A stretch of DNA of 56,876 nt. It comes from Alphaproteobacteria bacterium (GTDB lineage Bacteria; Pseudomonadota; Alphaproteobacteria; Caulobacterales; Maricaulaceae). The notes under the pieces were generated by a model, which saw only the letters and a program-made list of their open reading frames with translations, was not told the DNA's origin and did no database searches. The stretch spans positions 83,837 through 140,712 of the forward strand of contig WGNH01000021.1 in NCBI GenBank assembly GCA_016124665.1, given 5' to 3'. Position numbers and translations under genes: made by a program. Shown one piece after another: positions 1-7,628 of the stretch (the first letter of the stretch is position 1; every line of letters starts with the position of its first letter).

Positions 1-213
1 AAGCGGATGCGCGCGCTGAACATGCTCATGAAACTGGAAAAAGACTTGAAACGGGCGGCTGAACCGGAAAGCACGCCCGAAGCGGAGGCCGGAGAATTTG
101 TGGACATCAGGGCGGAACTGGAATGCCGATTTAATCGTCTCCGGGCCGCCAGAGATGGAACGCGAATTTCTGGACTCGCTGACGAAGCCAGAGAAAACAG
201 TCCTCAAACATGA
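1..213 (+). CDS. GTA small terminase-like protein, 3' end (RcGTA g1 position)
   Basis: The reading frame is open from the first base of the window, so this is the C-terminal part of a gene that starts upstream. The visible protein is short, charged and helical, with a stretch ending DIRAELECRFNRLRAAR that resembles the C-terminal end of GTA small terminase subunits, which recognise DNA for packaging. It lies directly before and overlaps the large terminase gene, the expected place of g1. Identity rests mainly on position and on the RAELE-type motif. The true start cannot be seen; an internal ATG at 7 exists but need not be the start. Confidence 0.55.
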   Translation, partial: KRMRALNMLMKLEKDLKRAAEPESTPEAEAGEFVDIRAELECRFNRLRAARDGTRISGLADEARENSPQT

Positions 214-1417
214 CTGGCCGTTCTGGGCCCATAGCGGACAATTACCGCCCGAAGGAGACTGGAATATCTGGCTCTTCATGGGCGGGCGCGGTGCGGGCAA
301 GACACGCGCCGGCGCGGAATGGATACGGGCGCAAGTCGCCAGCGGCTGCCGCCGCATCGGACTCGTTGCGCCAACCCTGAATGATGCGCGCGAAGTGATG
401 ATTGGCGGGCCGTCGGGTCTCGCCCGCATTGGCCTGGAAGAGGAGCGGCCGCGCTTTGAAAGCTCGCGCCGGCGGCTGATCTGGCCCAATGGCGCGGAAG
501 GCTATGTGTTTTCGGCTGAAGATCCGGACAGTTTGCGCGGGCCCCAATTTGATACCGCCTGGGCCGATGAGTTTGCGGCGTGGAGCTATCCGCAGGCGAC
601 GCTGGATACGCTGCGCATGGGGCTGCGTCTGGGGACAGAGCCGCGTCTGGTGATTACCACCACGCCGCGGCCCATTCCGGCGCTGAAAACCCTGGCTGGA
701 CAAGCCAATGTGGCCATTACCCATGCGCGGACTGAGAAGAATGCGGGCAATCTGGCCGCCGGTTTCGTGGCCGCCATGCAGGCAAGTTATGGCGGGTCGC
801 TGCTCGGCCGGCAGGAGCTGGACGGGATACTGATCGAGGACCCGGACGGAGCGCTGTGGACCCGCAAGGACATTGAAAACGCCTGCGGCGGCGAGGCGGC
901 CGACCCGCACCGGATCATTGTCGCGGTTGACCCTCCCGCGACCGGACAGGTCCATGCGGATGAATGCGGCATCATCGTCGCGGGCGCGTCGGGCGAAGGC
1001 AGGGATCGAACAGCCATCATACTGGCCGATCGCTCCTTCGGCCCGGCCAAACCCGCGGCCTGGGCGGATGCCGTGGCGGCCACCTATGACGGGTTTGAAG
1101 CCGATTGCGTGGTCGCCGAATCCAATCAGGGCGGCGACATGGTTGCGGCCGTGCTGAAAGCCGCCCGCCCCGGCCTGCCGGTGAAGCTGGTTCATGCCAG
1201 CCGTGGCAAGCGGACACGCGCCGAACCTGTGGCGGCGCTCTATGCCGCCGGCCGGGTGAAGCATGCCGGGCGCTTTGCAGCGCTGGAAGACCAGATGTGC
1301 GCCTTCGGCGCGCCGGATACGAGTATCAAGAGCCCTGACCGTGTGGATGCGCTGGTCTGGGCGGTGAGCGAATTATTGCTGAACCGGCCGGGCGCGCCCC
1401 GGCTGCGGCGGCTTTAA
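155..1417 (+). CDS. GTA large terminase (DNA packaging ATPase/nuclease, RcGTA g2)
   Basis: TerL drives DNA into the particle head and cuts it. The protein (420 aa from the ATG at 155) opens with a DWPFWAHSGQLPPEGDW stretch typical of GTA terminases, then a Walker A motif GGRGAGKT (about residues 42-49) and a Walker B-like AWADEFAAW segment. The C-terminal RNase H-fold nuclease shows acidic motifs in VAVDPP, VVAESNQGGD and DRVDALVWA. I chose ATG 155 because the N-terminus then matches the family; an ATG at 98 in the same frame would add 19 residues. With the chosen start it overlaps the preceding gene by 59 bases. All expected motifs are intact. Confidence 0.9.
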   Translation: MEREFLDSLTKPEKTVLKHDWPFWAHSGQLPPEGDWNIWLFMGGRGAGKTRAGAEWIRAQVASGCRRIGLVAPTLNDAREVMIGGPSGLARIGLEEERPRFESSRRRLIWPNGAEGYVFSAEDPDSLRGPQFDTAWADEFAAWSYPQATLDTLRMGLRLGTEPRLVITTTPRPIPALKTLAGQANVAITHARTEKNAGNLAAGFVAAMQASYGGSLLGRQELDGILIEDPDGALWTRKDIENACGGEAADPHRIIVAVDPPATGQVHADECGIIVAGASGEGRDRTAIILADRSFGPAKPAAWADAVAATYDGFEADCVVAESNQGGDMVAAVLKAARPGLPVKLVHASRGKRTRAEPVAALYAAGRVKHAGRFAALEDQMCAFGAPDTSIKSPDRVDALVWAVSELLLNRPGAPRLRRL

Positions 1418-1429
1418 AAGGACGACACA

Positions 1430-2581
1430 ATGCTGAACCAGCTGGCCCGGAGATTCGGGCTGACCACAAAATCGTCTGCGGCAAAGCCCCTGATCGCCCT
1501 GTCCTTCGGGACGCGGGCGGGATGGCCGGTCCGCGATTATGCAACGCTGTCGAAAGAGGGGTTTGCGCGTAACCCGGTTGTGCATCGCTGTATCCGTCTG
1601 ATTGCGGAAGCGGCGGCCTCGACGCCGCTGATCCTGCAGACGGCCGGCGGGGCGGCGCACCCGCTGTCACACCTGCTGGCGCAGGCCAATCCGGATCAGA
1701 GTTTCACCGAAATGCTGGAGGCGCATTACGGCTTTCTGCAGATTTCCGGCAATGCCTATCTGGAGCTGGCGGCGCTGGATGGCGTGCCGCGCGAAATCTT
1801 CACCCTGCGTCCGGACCGGATGCGGATTCTGCCCGGCAAGCGCGGCTGGCCGGAAGGCTGGGAGTATTCGGCCAATGGCAGAAAAGTGACGTTTGCGCGT
1901 GACCGGGCCAGCGGGCGCTCGCCCATCCTGCACATGCGATTGTTTCACCCGTCGGATGATCATTATGGCCTCAGTCCGCTGGAAGCGGCGGCGGCCTCTG
2001 TGGATGTCCACAATGCGGGCGGGGCCTGGGCGAAAGGCTTGCTGGACAATGCGGCGCGGCCGTCCGGGGCGCTGATCTTCAATACCGGTGAGGGGGCAAA
2101 CCTGACCGATGACCAGTTTGACCGGCTGAAAGCAGAATTGTCCGATGCCTATACCGGCCCGGCTAATGCCGGGCGGCCGATGTTGTTGGAGGGCGGGCTG
2201 GACTGGAAGCCGATGGCGCTGTCGCCCGCCGATATGGACTTCATCGAGGCGCGCCGCGAGGCCGCGCGGGAGATTGCCCTGGCCTTTGGTGTGCCGCCCT
2301 TGCTGCTCGGCCTGCCGGGCGACAATACCTATGCCAATTACAAGGAGGCCAATCTGGCGTTCTGGCGGCAGACCGTGTTGCCTCTGGTACGCAAGACGGC
2401 GAGGGCCCTGACCGGCTGGCTGTCGCCTTGGAGCGAAATGCCTTTGGAAATCGCCGCTGATACTTCGGCCATTCCGGCGCTTTCCACGGAGCGCGCTGCC
2501 GACTGGGCGCGGATCAGCGCCGCAGACTTTCTGACACCGGACGAAAAGCGCCGCCTGCTCGGCCTGCCGGAGGCGTCATGA
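1430..2581 (+). CDS. GTA portal protein, HK97 family (RcGTA g3)
   Basis: This is the dodecameric ring at the unique capsid vertex through which DNA enters and to which the tail attaches. The 383-aa length and sequence fit HK97-type portal proteins, with recognisable stretches such as HPLSHLLAQANP, GNAYLELAALDG, HMRLFHPSDDHYGLSPLEAA and the conserved GVPPLLLGLPGDNTYANYKE near the C-terminus. An AAAAGGA ribosome site sits just before the ATG at 1430. It follows the terminase by 12 bases and overlaps the next gene by 4 bases (ATGA). Confidence 0.92.
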   Translation: MLNQLARRFGLTTKSSAAKPLIALSFGTRAGWPVRDYATLSKEGFARNPVVHRCIRLIAEAAASTPLILQTAGGAAHPLSHLLAQANPDQSFTEMLEAHYGFLQISGNAYLELAALDGVPREIFTLRPDRMRILPGKRGWPEGWEYSANGRKVTFARDRASGRSPILHMRLFHPSDDHYGLSPLEAAAASVDVHNAGGAWAKGLLDNAARPSGALIFNTGEGANLTDDQFDRLKAELSDAYTGPANAGRPMLLEGGLDWKPMALSPADMDFIEARREAAREIALAFGVPPLLLGLPGDNTYANYKEANLAFWRQTVLPLVRKTARALTGWLSPWSEMPLEIAADTSAIPALSTERAADWARISAADFLTPDEKRRLLGLPEAS

Positions 2582-2808
2582 CCGGCTGGCGGCTGGAGAA
2601 ATCGGTGACGCTGGGCGTGGTATTCGCGCTCGCCATGCAGACCGGCGGGGCGCTGATCTGGGCGGGAGCCGCCGGAGAGCGTCTCAACCGTCTGGAAGCC
2701 GAGGCCGAGCTGCATGAAGCGGCGAGTGAACGCCTGGCGCGGCTGGAAGAACAGATCGGGCAGGCGCGCGAGGCCCTGAGCCGTATCGAACGGCGTCTGG
2801 ATAACTGA
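2578..2808 (+). CDS. Small membrane-anchored coiled-coil protein (RcGTA g3.5 position)
   Basis: This 76-aa protein has one hydrophobic segment (about residues 11-31) followed by a heptad-rich helix dominated by Leu, Glu and Arg (LNRLEAEAELHEAASERLAR onward), so it is probably a membrane-anchored coiled coil. Its start ATG overlaps the portal stop codon (ATGA), indicating translational coupling. RcGTA has a small gene (3.5) at this position. Its function is unknown; roles in assembly at the membrane are speculation. Confidence 0.7.
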   Translation: MTGWRLEKSVTLGVVFALAMQTGGALIWAGAAGERLNRLEAEAELHEAASERLARLEEQIGQAREALSRIERRLDN

Positions 2809-2833
2809 CGCTATCTGAATTCTGGAGACAGTG

Positions 2834-3286
2834 ATGGACGATCTGACCGCAGCGGGCGATCCGCTGCGCATTGAAGGCCATGCGAGCCTGTTCGGGCTGG
2901 CCGATCTCAACCGGGATATCGTCCGGCGCGGCGCTTTTACACGTGGCCTGCAGCGACGCGGTGCCAGGGGCGTGCGCATGCTGTTCCAGCATGATGCCGG
3001 CGAGCCGGTCGGCGTCTGGGACGAGATCCGCGAGGACGGGCAGGGCCTGTTCGTCCGCGGCAGAGTGCTGCGGGCCGGGCCGCGCGGGCGGGCGGCGGCG
3101 GAACTGATCCGCCAGGGCGCAGTCGATGGCCTGTCCATCGGCTTTCGGACCGAACGCTTTGCCCCGCGGACCGGCGGCGGGCGCGAGCTGATCCAGCTGG
3201 ATTTGTGGGAGGTCTCGATCGTGACCTTCCCGATGTTGCCGCAGGCGCGCCTTCGCGTCGCGGCGCCCGCGGCGATTGCCGCATAA
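2834..3286 (+). CDS. GTA prohead protease, HK97 family (RcGTA g4)
   Basis: This serine protease of the HK97 prohead protease family (U35) cleaves the scaffold part of the capsid protein during maturation. The 150-aa protein shows the family pattern: GHASLFGLADLNRDIVRRGAF near the N-terminus, MLFQHDAGEPVGVWDEI with the candidate catalytic His, and VDGLSIGFRTE with the candidate catalytic Ser. ATG 2834 is preferred over the GTG at 2831 because GGAGA (2824-2828) is then 5 bases upstream. It lies directly before the capsid gene, as expected. Confidence 0.9.
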   Translation: MDDLTAAGDPLRIEGHASLFGLADLNRDIVRRGAFTRGLQRRGARGVRMLFQHDAGEPVGVWDEIREDGQGLFVRGRVLRAGPRGRAAAELIRQGAVDGLSIGFRTERFAPRTGGGRELIQLDLWEVSIVTFPMLPQARLRVAAPAAIAA

Positions 3287-3310
3287 CCATCGTCAATCAA
3301 GAGGATTTAC

Positions 3311-4528
3311 ATGACGAAGGAAACCAAGATGGCGGCGCCGTCGGCGGAAACCCGCGCGGCGCTGAGCGAAGTATTGTGCGCGTTCGAGGCGTTCAAGGAC
3401 GCCAATGACCGCCGCCTGGACGAGATCGAGGCGAAAGCGGCCGCCGATCCGTTGCTGGACGAGAAGGTCTCACGTATCGACGCGGCCTTGAACCGGGCGC
3501 AGGACCGGCTCGACCGCCTGACTCTGGACGCCTCTCGCCCCGGCCTCGACAGCAAGGGGGCTGACGAAACCAGCGCCGCCTGGGACAGCTATATGCGCAC
3601 GGGCGAGGCCGGAAAGCTGATCGAGGGCAAATCGCTTTCTGCCGGATCCAACAGTGATGGCGGTTATGTCGCTCCGGCGGAGACTGAAGCGCTGATCGAC
3701 CGGCTGCTGACCTCGGCCTCGCCGATCCGCGCGATTGCCAGCGTCAAGCAGACCACGGCGCACACCTTCAAGAAGCCGGTCAGTCTCGGCGGTGCGGCGA
3801 CGGGCTGGGTGTCGGAAACGGCGGCGCGTCCGGAAACCGACAGCCCGACGCTGGACCTCCTGGATTTCCCGACCGCCGAACTCTACGCCATGCCGGCCGC
3901 GACCAGCCAGCTCCTGGATGACGCCCTCGCCGATATCGACCAATGGCTGGCCGAGGAAGTGCAGGACGTGTTCGCCGCGCAGGAAAGCGATGCCTTCATC
4001 AATGGCAATGGAACGAACAAGCCCAAGGGCTTCCTGAACTACACGAAGACGGCAGATGCCGCGGCGGTGTGGGGAGAGATCGGCTATGTTGCCACCGGCG
4101 TGGATGGCGATTTTGCCACCAGTGATCCGGCGGATGACCTGATTGATCTGATCTATGCGCCAAAACCGGGCTATCGCGCCGCGGGCCGCTTTGTCATGAA
4201 CCGGCGCACGGTTTCGGCGGTACGCAAGTTCAAGGATTCCAATGGCGATTATATCTGGCAGCCCTCGCTGACCGAAGGCGGGCAGGCGACGCTGCTGGGC
4301 TATCCGGTGACGGAAGCCGAGGACATGCCGGATATCGGTTCGGACAGCTTCGCCATTGCCTTTGGCGATTTCCGCCGCGGCTATCTGGTGGTGGACCGTC
4401 AGGGTGTGCAGGTCTTGCGCGATCCGTATTCCGCCAAGCCCTATGTGCTGTTCTACACGACCAAACGTGTCGGCGGCGGGGTGCAGGATTTCAACGCCAT
4501 CAAGCTGTTGAAGTTCGGGCTGAGCTAG
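3311..4528 (+). CDS. GTA major capsid protein, HK97 family (RcGTA g5)
   Basis: This is the major head protein. Residues 1 to about 100 are charged and helical, consistent with the scaffolding Delta domain removed by the prohead protease. The HK97 fold follows, with typical stretches such as GGYVAPAETEALID, IRAIASVKQTT, TAELYAMPAATSQLLDDA, SDAFINGNGTNKPKGFL and FGDFRRGYLVVDR. The 405-aa length is normal for the family. The start follows a GAGGA ribosome site. A strong hairpin follows the stop codon (4540-4567) and may help set capsid levels above those of downstream genes. Confidence 0.95.
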   Translation: MTKETKMAAPSAETRAALSEVLCAFEAFKDANDRRLDEIEAKAAADPLLDEKVSRIDAALNRAQDRLDRLTLDASRPGLDSKGADETSAAWDSYMRTGEAGKLIEGKSLSAGSNSDGGYVAPAETEALIDRLLTSASPIRAIASVKQTTAHTFKKPVSLGGAATGWVSETAARPETDSPTLDLLDFPTAELYAMPAATSQLLDDALADIDQWLAEEVQDVFAAQESDAFINGNGTNKPKGFLNYTKTADAAAVWGEIGYVATGVDGDFATSDPADDLIDLIYAPKPGYRAAGRFVMNRRTVSAVRKFKDSNGDYIWQPSLTEGGQATLLGYPVTEAEDMPDIGSDSFAIAFGDFRRGYLVVDRQGVQVLRDPYSAKPYVLFYTTKRVGGGVQDFNAIKLLKFGLS

Positions 4529-4539
4529 ATCCGCAATCA

Positions 4540-4567
4540 GCGGGGCGGTGGCTGCGGCCACCCCCGC
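4540..4567 (+). other. Strong intercistronic hairpin after the capsid gene
   Basis: GCGGG (4540-4544) pairs with CCCGC (4563-4567), and GGTGGC (4547-4552) pairs with GCCACC (4557-4562), with a 2-base bulge and a TGCG loop. It fills the only sizeable gap among the head genes, between the capsid stop (4528) and the next start (4587). No T-run follows, so it is not a standard intrinsic terminator. A role as an RNA-stability or attenuation element is inference. Confidence 0.6.
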
Positions 4568-4586
4568 GCCCTCCGGGAGACAAGAC

Positions 4587-5171
4587 ATGACCCTCCAACT
4601 CGTCACGCCACCGGCGGCCGAGCCCGTCACGCTGTCAGACGCGAAAGCGTTTCTGCGGACCGGGACCGGCCATGAAGATGACCTTATATCGCAACTTATC
4701 GCGTCTGCACGCCAGCGAGTCGAGGCCGAGACGGGCCGGGCGCTGGTCTCGCGAACGTATCGCGAGGTGCTGGATGCCTGGGATATGCCCGGACGCCTTG
4801 CCGATAGCGGGCGGCAGTTCCGCCTGCTCATGCCGCCGCTGCTCTCGGTGGACTCCGTGACGACATTCGATGCGGATGACGCCGCCACGGTCTGGGATGC
4901 GGGCAACTACTTCGCCGATACCACGTCCGATCCGGGCCGTATCGCGGTGCGCACGGGTGCATTTCCCAAGCCAGGGCGTGCGGTTGCGGGCATCGAAATC
5001 CTGTTCGAGGCGGGCTATGGCGCGAGCGCCGATGATGCGCCGGAGGCCCTGCGCGAAGCCGTGATGCGGCTGACCGCTGACGCCTATCTCAACCGCGACG
5101 GACAGGCGGAACGTCCGCTGCCTCTCGCGGTGCAGAGTCTCATCGCGCCGTTCAAACGGGTGCGGCTATGA
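4587..5171 (+). CDS. GTA head-tail connector protein (RcGTA g6)
   Basis: This 194-aa protein of the phage gp6-like/PhiE125-gp8-type connector family stacks under the portal. The diagnostic N-terminus is LVTPPAAEPVTLSDAKAFLR, followed by DDLISQLIASARQRVEAETGRAL and later a predicted strand-rich region and a C-terminal helix with LREAVMRLTADAYLNRDG. ATG 4587 is chosen because GGGAGA (4575-4580) lies 6 bases upstream; an in-frame extension to 4548 would read into the hairpin. Its stop overlaps the next start by 4 bases, leaving no room for the head-closure gene (g7) expected between them. Confidence 0.88.
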   Translation: MTLQLVTPPAAEPVTLSDAKAFLRTGTGHEDDLISQLIASARQRVEAETGRALVSRTYREVLDAWDMPGRLADSGRQFRLLMPPLLSVDSVTTFDADDAATVWDAGNYFADTTSDPGRIAVRTGAFPKPGRAVAGIEILFEAGYGASADDAPEALREAVMRLTADAYLNRDGQAERPLPLAVQSLIAPFKRVRL

Positions 5172-5578
5172 GCGCGGAGGCGGCCTTTCAGGATGCCTTG
5201 CTGGCGCGTCTGGCGGCGGATGCCGGGGTGCGGGCGGTGCTGGGCGATCCGGCGCGGATATTCGATGCCGCACCGGAAGGGGCGGCCTTTCCCTATCTGA
5301 GTGTGGGGCGCGGGGTCAGCGAGCCCGCCGGGGCCAGCGATACGCAGCTGATCGCGCACCGGCTGACCCTGCATCTGTGGACGCGGGAGACCGGACGGCG
5401 GGAGGCCAAGGAGATGCTCGGCGCGATCCGCGCGGTTGTGGATGACGCCTCATTCGTTCTTGAGGCCGGATTTGCGCTCATCTCCTGCCGCATCGTCTAT
5501 GCCGACGTTTTCCGCACCAGTGACAGCCGCCTCGCCCATGGCGTCTTGCGGGTGCAGGGCATCATTCAAGTCAATTGA
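5168..5578 (+). CDS. GTA tail terminator protein, DUF3168 (RcGTA g8)
   Basis: This DUF3168 family protein caps the tail tube. The 136-aa protein has the family signatures FQDALLARLAADAGVRAVLGDPARIFD, FPYLSVGRGVS and HRLTLHLWTRETGRREAKEMLGAI. It starts with an ATGA overlap on the connector gene. Length and order match the GTA counterpart closely. Confidence 0.88.
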   Translation: MSAEAAFQDALLARLAADAGVRAVLGDPARIFDAAPEGAAFPYLSVGRGVSEPAGASDTQLIAHRLTLHLWTRETGRREAKEMLGAIRAVVDDASFVLEAGFALISCRIVYADVFRTSDSRLAHGVLRVQGIIQVN

Positions 5579-5589
5579 CGGAGTATCCA

Positions 5590-6006
5590 ATGACTGCACA
5601 ACGCGGAAAAGACCTGCTGCTCAAGATCGGTGATGGAGGTTCGCCGCCGGATTTTACCAGCGTGGCGGGCTTGCGCGCCCGGACCATCACGCTGAATGCG
5701 CGAACGGTGGATGCCACCACATCGGACAGTCCGGAGGGCTGGCGCGAGCTGATCGCCGGGGCGGGTGTGAAATCCTGCGCCGTGACCGGGGCGGGCCTGT
5801 TTGTCGATGCCGCCGCGGATGAGACTGTGCGGCAGGCCTTCTTCAACCAGACCACGCCGGACTGGCAGCTGGTCATTCCGGATTTCGGCGTGATCGAAGG
5901 CCCGTTTCAGATTGCCGCCCTGGAATATGCCGGACGCCATGATGGCGAAGCCACCTATTCCATTTCGCTGGCGTCTGCCGGCGCGCTGAGCTTCACGGCG
6001 GTCTAG
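5590..6006 (+). CDS. GTA major tail (tube) protein (RcGTA g9)
   Basis: This is the tail tube subunit of the phage major tail protein/TP901-1-like family. The 138-aa protein shows GKDLLLKIGDGG, TTSDSPEGWRELIAGAG and FQIAALEYAGRHDGEATYSI, typical of GTA tail tubes. ATG 5590 is preferred, with GGAG at 5580-5583 six bases upstream; a TTG at 5575 in the same frame would overlap the previous gene. The stop codon is followed at once by the next start. Confidence 0.9.
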   Translation: MTAQRGKDLLLKIGDGGSPPDFTSVAGLRARTITLNARTVDATTSDSPEGWRELIAGAGVKSCAVTGAGLFVDAAADETVRQAFFNQTTPDWQLVIPDFGVIEGPFQIAALEYAGRHDGEATYSISLASAGALSFTAV

Positions 6007-6288
6007 ATGAATCCGGCACGCGGCGAGGTTTCGCTGACCATTGATGGCGAGGTGCGCACGCTCTGCCTGACGCTGGGCGCTCTGGCGGCCATTGAGGCTG
6101 GGCTGCGGTGTTCCGGATTAGCCGAGCTGGGCGAACGCCTGAAACGCCTGTCCGCCGCCGACCTGATCCTGGTGGCCGAGGCCCTGCTGACCGGCGGGGA
6201 GGGCGTGGTGCTGGATCTGTCGACTGCGCGGATTGATCCGGCGGAGGCCGCCCGGGCCGTCGCCGAGAGCTTTGAACGGGCGCTGTGA
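6007..6288 (+). CDS. GTA tail assembly protein, GTA-gp10 family
   Basis: This 93-aa protein has the N-terminus NPARGEVSLTIDGEVRTLCLTLGALAAIEA, the hallmark of the GTA gp10 family (tail tube/tail-chaperone-like). By position between the tail tube and the tape measure it corresponds to the gpG-type tail assembly chaperone of siphophages. It starts directly after the tail tube stop (TAGATG) and ends in a GTGA overlap with the next gene. Confidence 0.85.
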   Translation: MNPARGEVSLTIDGEVRTLCLTLGALAAIEAGLRCSGLAELGERLKRLSAADLILVAEALLTGGEGVVLDLSTARIDPAEAARAVAESFERAL

Positions 6289-6476
6289 ACGCAATCCCCT
6301 TTGATGACTGGCTGCGGTTTGCCGTGCTGCGCCTGGCCATTCCGCCTTCGGACTTCTGGCGAATGTCCCTGAAGGAATGGCTTGTGCTGACACAATCGGT
6401 CTCGGCCACTCCCTTGCGGCGGGACGAGCTCTTCGCCCTCCTGAATTCCCATCCGGACAAGACCCATGACATATGA
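6285..6476 (+). CDS. Small tail assembly chaperone-like protein (RcGTA g10.1, rcc01693 family)
   Basis: The 63-aa protein begins at GTG 6285, overlapping the previous stop by 4 bases (GTGA). The core FDDWLRFAVLRLAIPPSDFWRMSLKEW matches the short GTA family (phage tail assembly chaperone, TAC type), in which a Trp-rich motif follows a conserved LGLSPxxFW-like pattern. In many siphophages the two chaperones are joined by a -1 frameshift; here I see simple overlap without a slippery heptamer. It overlaps the next gene by 11 bases. Confidence 0.8.
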   Translation: MNAIPFDDWLRFAVLRLAIPPSDFWRMSLKEWLVLTQSVSATPLRRDELFALLNSHPDKTHDI

Positions 6477-6999
6477 CGACGACGAAGCGGAGCGTGTCGC
6501 TGAAAATGCTGCACGCGCGGGCGCAGCATTGGAAGCATTGGCCAATGGTCCGGCGCAGCATGCGGCCGACGCGATGAGCGCGGCCTTTGACCGCGCCGGG
6601 CGGAGCATCGAGAGCGCCTTGACTCGTGCGGCCCGTACCGGCGAGCTGAGCTTTTCCTCGATGGCGGATGCCATTTTGCGCGATCTCTCCCGTATCGCGA
6701 CACAGCGATTTGTTGCCGGTCCGATTGAAGGCTTTGTCGACCAGATCGCCAGTAATCTGCCCTTTTTCGGCGCACGTGCCGACGGCGGGCCTGTTCAGCA
6801 AGGTGGTGCTTATCTGGTTGGCGAGCGGGGACCCGAAATCTTTACCCCGTCCAGCACGGGGCAGGTCGGCGGGACGGCTCCAATCAATGTCACCATCAAT
6901 CTTCAAGGCCAATCCTCTCCGGACACGATCCGCCTGTCTGAGACCCAGATCGCGACCGCTTTGGCCCGCGCTGTCCGCAAGGGAGCAGCCAGACTATGA
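6466..6999 (+). CDS. GTA tape measure-like protein, short (RcGTA g11)
   Basis: This 177-aa protein has an Ala-rich helical N-terminus, then FSSMADAILRDLSRIATQRFV and the RADGGPVQQGGAYLVGERGPEIFTP motif found at the C-terminal end of lambda-type tape measure proteins. It is far shorter than ordinary phage tape measures, but about 200 aa is normal for GTAs, whose tails are short. ATG 6466 overlaps the upstream gene by 11 bases, and the stop overlaps the next start (ATGA). Confidence 0.85.
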   Translation: MTYDDDEAERVAENAARAGAALEALANGPAQHAADAMSAAFDRAGRSIESALTRAARTGELSFSSMADAILRDLSRIATQRFVAGPIEGFVDQIASNLPFFGARADGGPVQQGGAYLVGERGPEIFTPSSTGQVGGTAPINVTINLQGQSSPDTIRLSETQIATALARAVRKGAARL

Positions 7000-7625
7000 G
7001 TACTCAAATTCATGATGTGCTCTTCCCGTTTTCAGTGGCGCTGGGCGCGCGTGGCGGGCCGGAGCGGCGCACGGACATCGTGACTTTGGGCTCGGGCCGG
7101 GAGGAGCGCAATTCGCCCTGGGCGCATTCGCGGCGGCGCTGGAATGCTGCGCCGGGCATCAGGACGCGGGAAGATATCGCCACGCTGACGGCATTTTTCG
7201 AGGCGCGCCGGGGCCGGCTTTACGGCTTCCGCTTCCACGATCCGGTGGATCATGCCAGCGGTGACCCGGTGTCACCTGCCGACCAGCCTCTGGGCACAGG
7301 CGATGGCGACACCCAAGTTTTCCAGTTGATCAAGCGCTATGCGGATGAGGGTTCCGCCTATGACCGCCTCATCACCCGGCCGGTTTCCGGCAGTGTACGG
7401 ATTGCGGCAGACGGCGTGGAACTGAACGCCGAGGCCGATTTCACCGTGGATGTTGAAACCGGCGAAGTCACTTTCGCTGATGCACCGGCGGCCGGGACCG
7501 CCCTGACCGCCGGTTTCAAATTTGATGTCCCGGTGCGCTTTGATACCGACCGGCTGGATATCTCGCTGGACGCTTTCGAGGCGGGCGAGATTGCCGATTT
7601 GCCAATCGTGGAAATCCGCGCCTGA
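6996..7625 (+). CDS. GTA distal tail protein, DUF2460 (RcGTA g12)
   Basis: This 209-aa DUF2460 protein is the distal tail ring component. Diagnostic stretches are FPFSVALGARGGPERRTDIVTL, NSPWAHSRRRWNA, LTAFFEARRGRLYGFRFHDP and GFKFDVPVRFDTDRLDISLD. The length matches the family. It is coupled to the tape measure gene by ATGA and is followed after 3 bases by the DUF2163 gene, the standard GTA order. Confidence 0.93.
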   Translation: MSTQIHDVLFPFSVALGARGGPERRTDIVTLGSGREERNSPWAHSRRRWNAAPGIRTREDIATLTAFFEARRGRLYGFRFHDPVDHASGDPVSPADQPLGTGDGDTQVFQLIKRYADEGSAYDRLITRPVSGSVRIAADGVELNAEADFTVDVETGEVTFADAPAAGTALTAGFKFDVPVRFDTDRLDISLDAFEAGEIADLPIVEIRA

Positions 7626-7628
7626 GCC

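Noticed and set aside
242-1264. Long open frame on the minus strand opposite the large terminase
   Set aside because: High GC content produces long antisense frames. The plus frame has Walker and nuclease motifs; the minus frame has none and is Arg/Gly/Pro-rich.
4540-4567. Rho-independent terminator after the capsid gene
   Set aside because: The stem is strong, but no T-run follows and essential tail genes lie downstream.
6240-6290. Programmed frameshift joining the two tail chaperone genes
   Set aside because: No slippery sequence before the stop; the GTGA overlap explains expression of the second gene.
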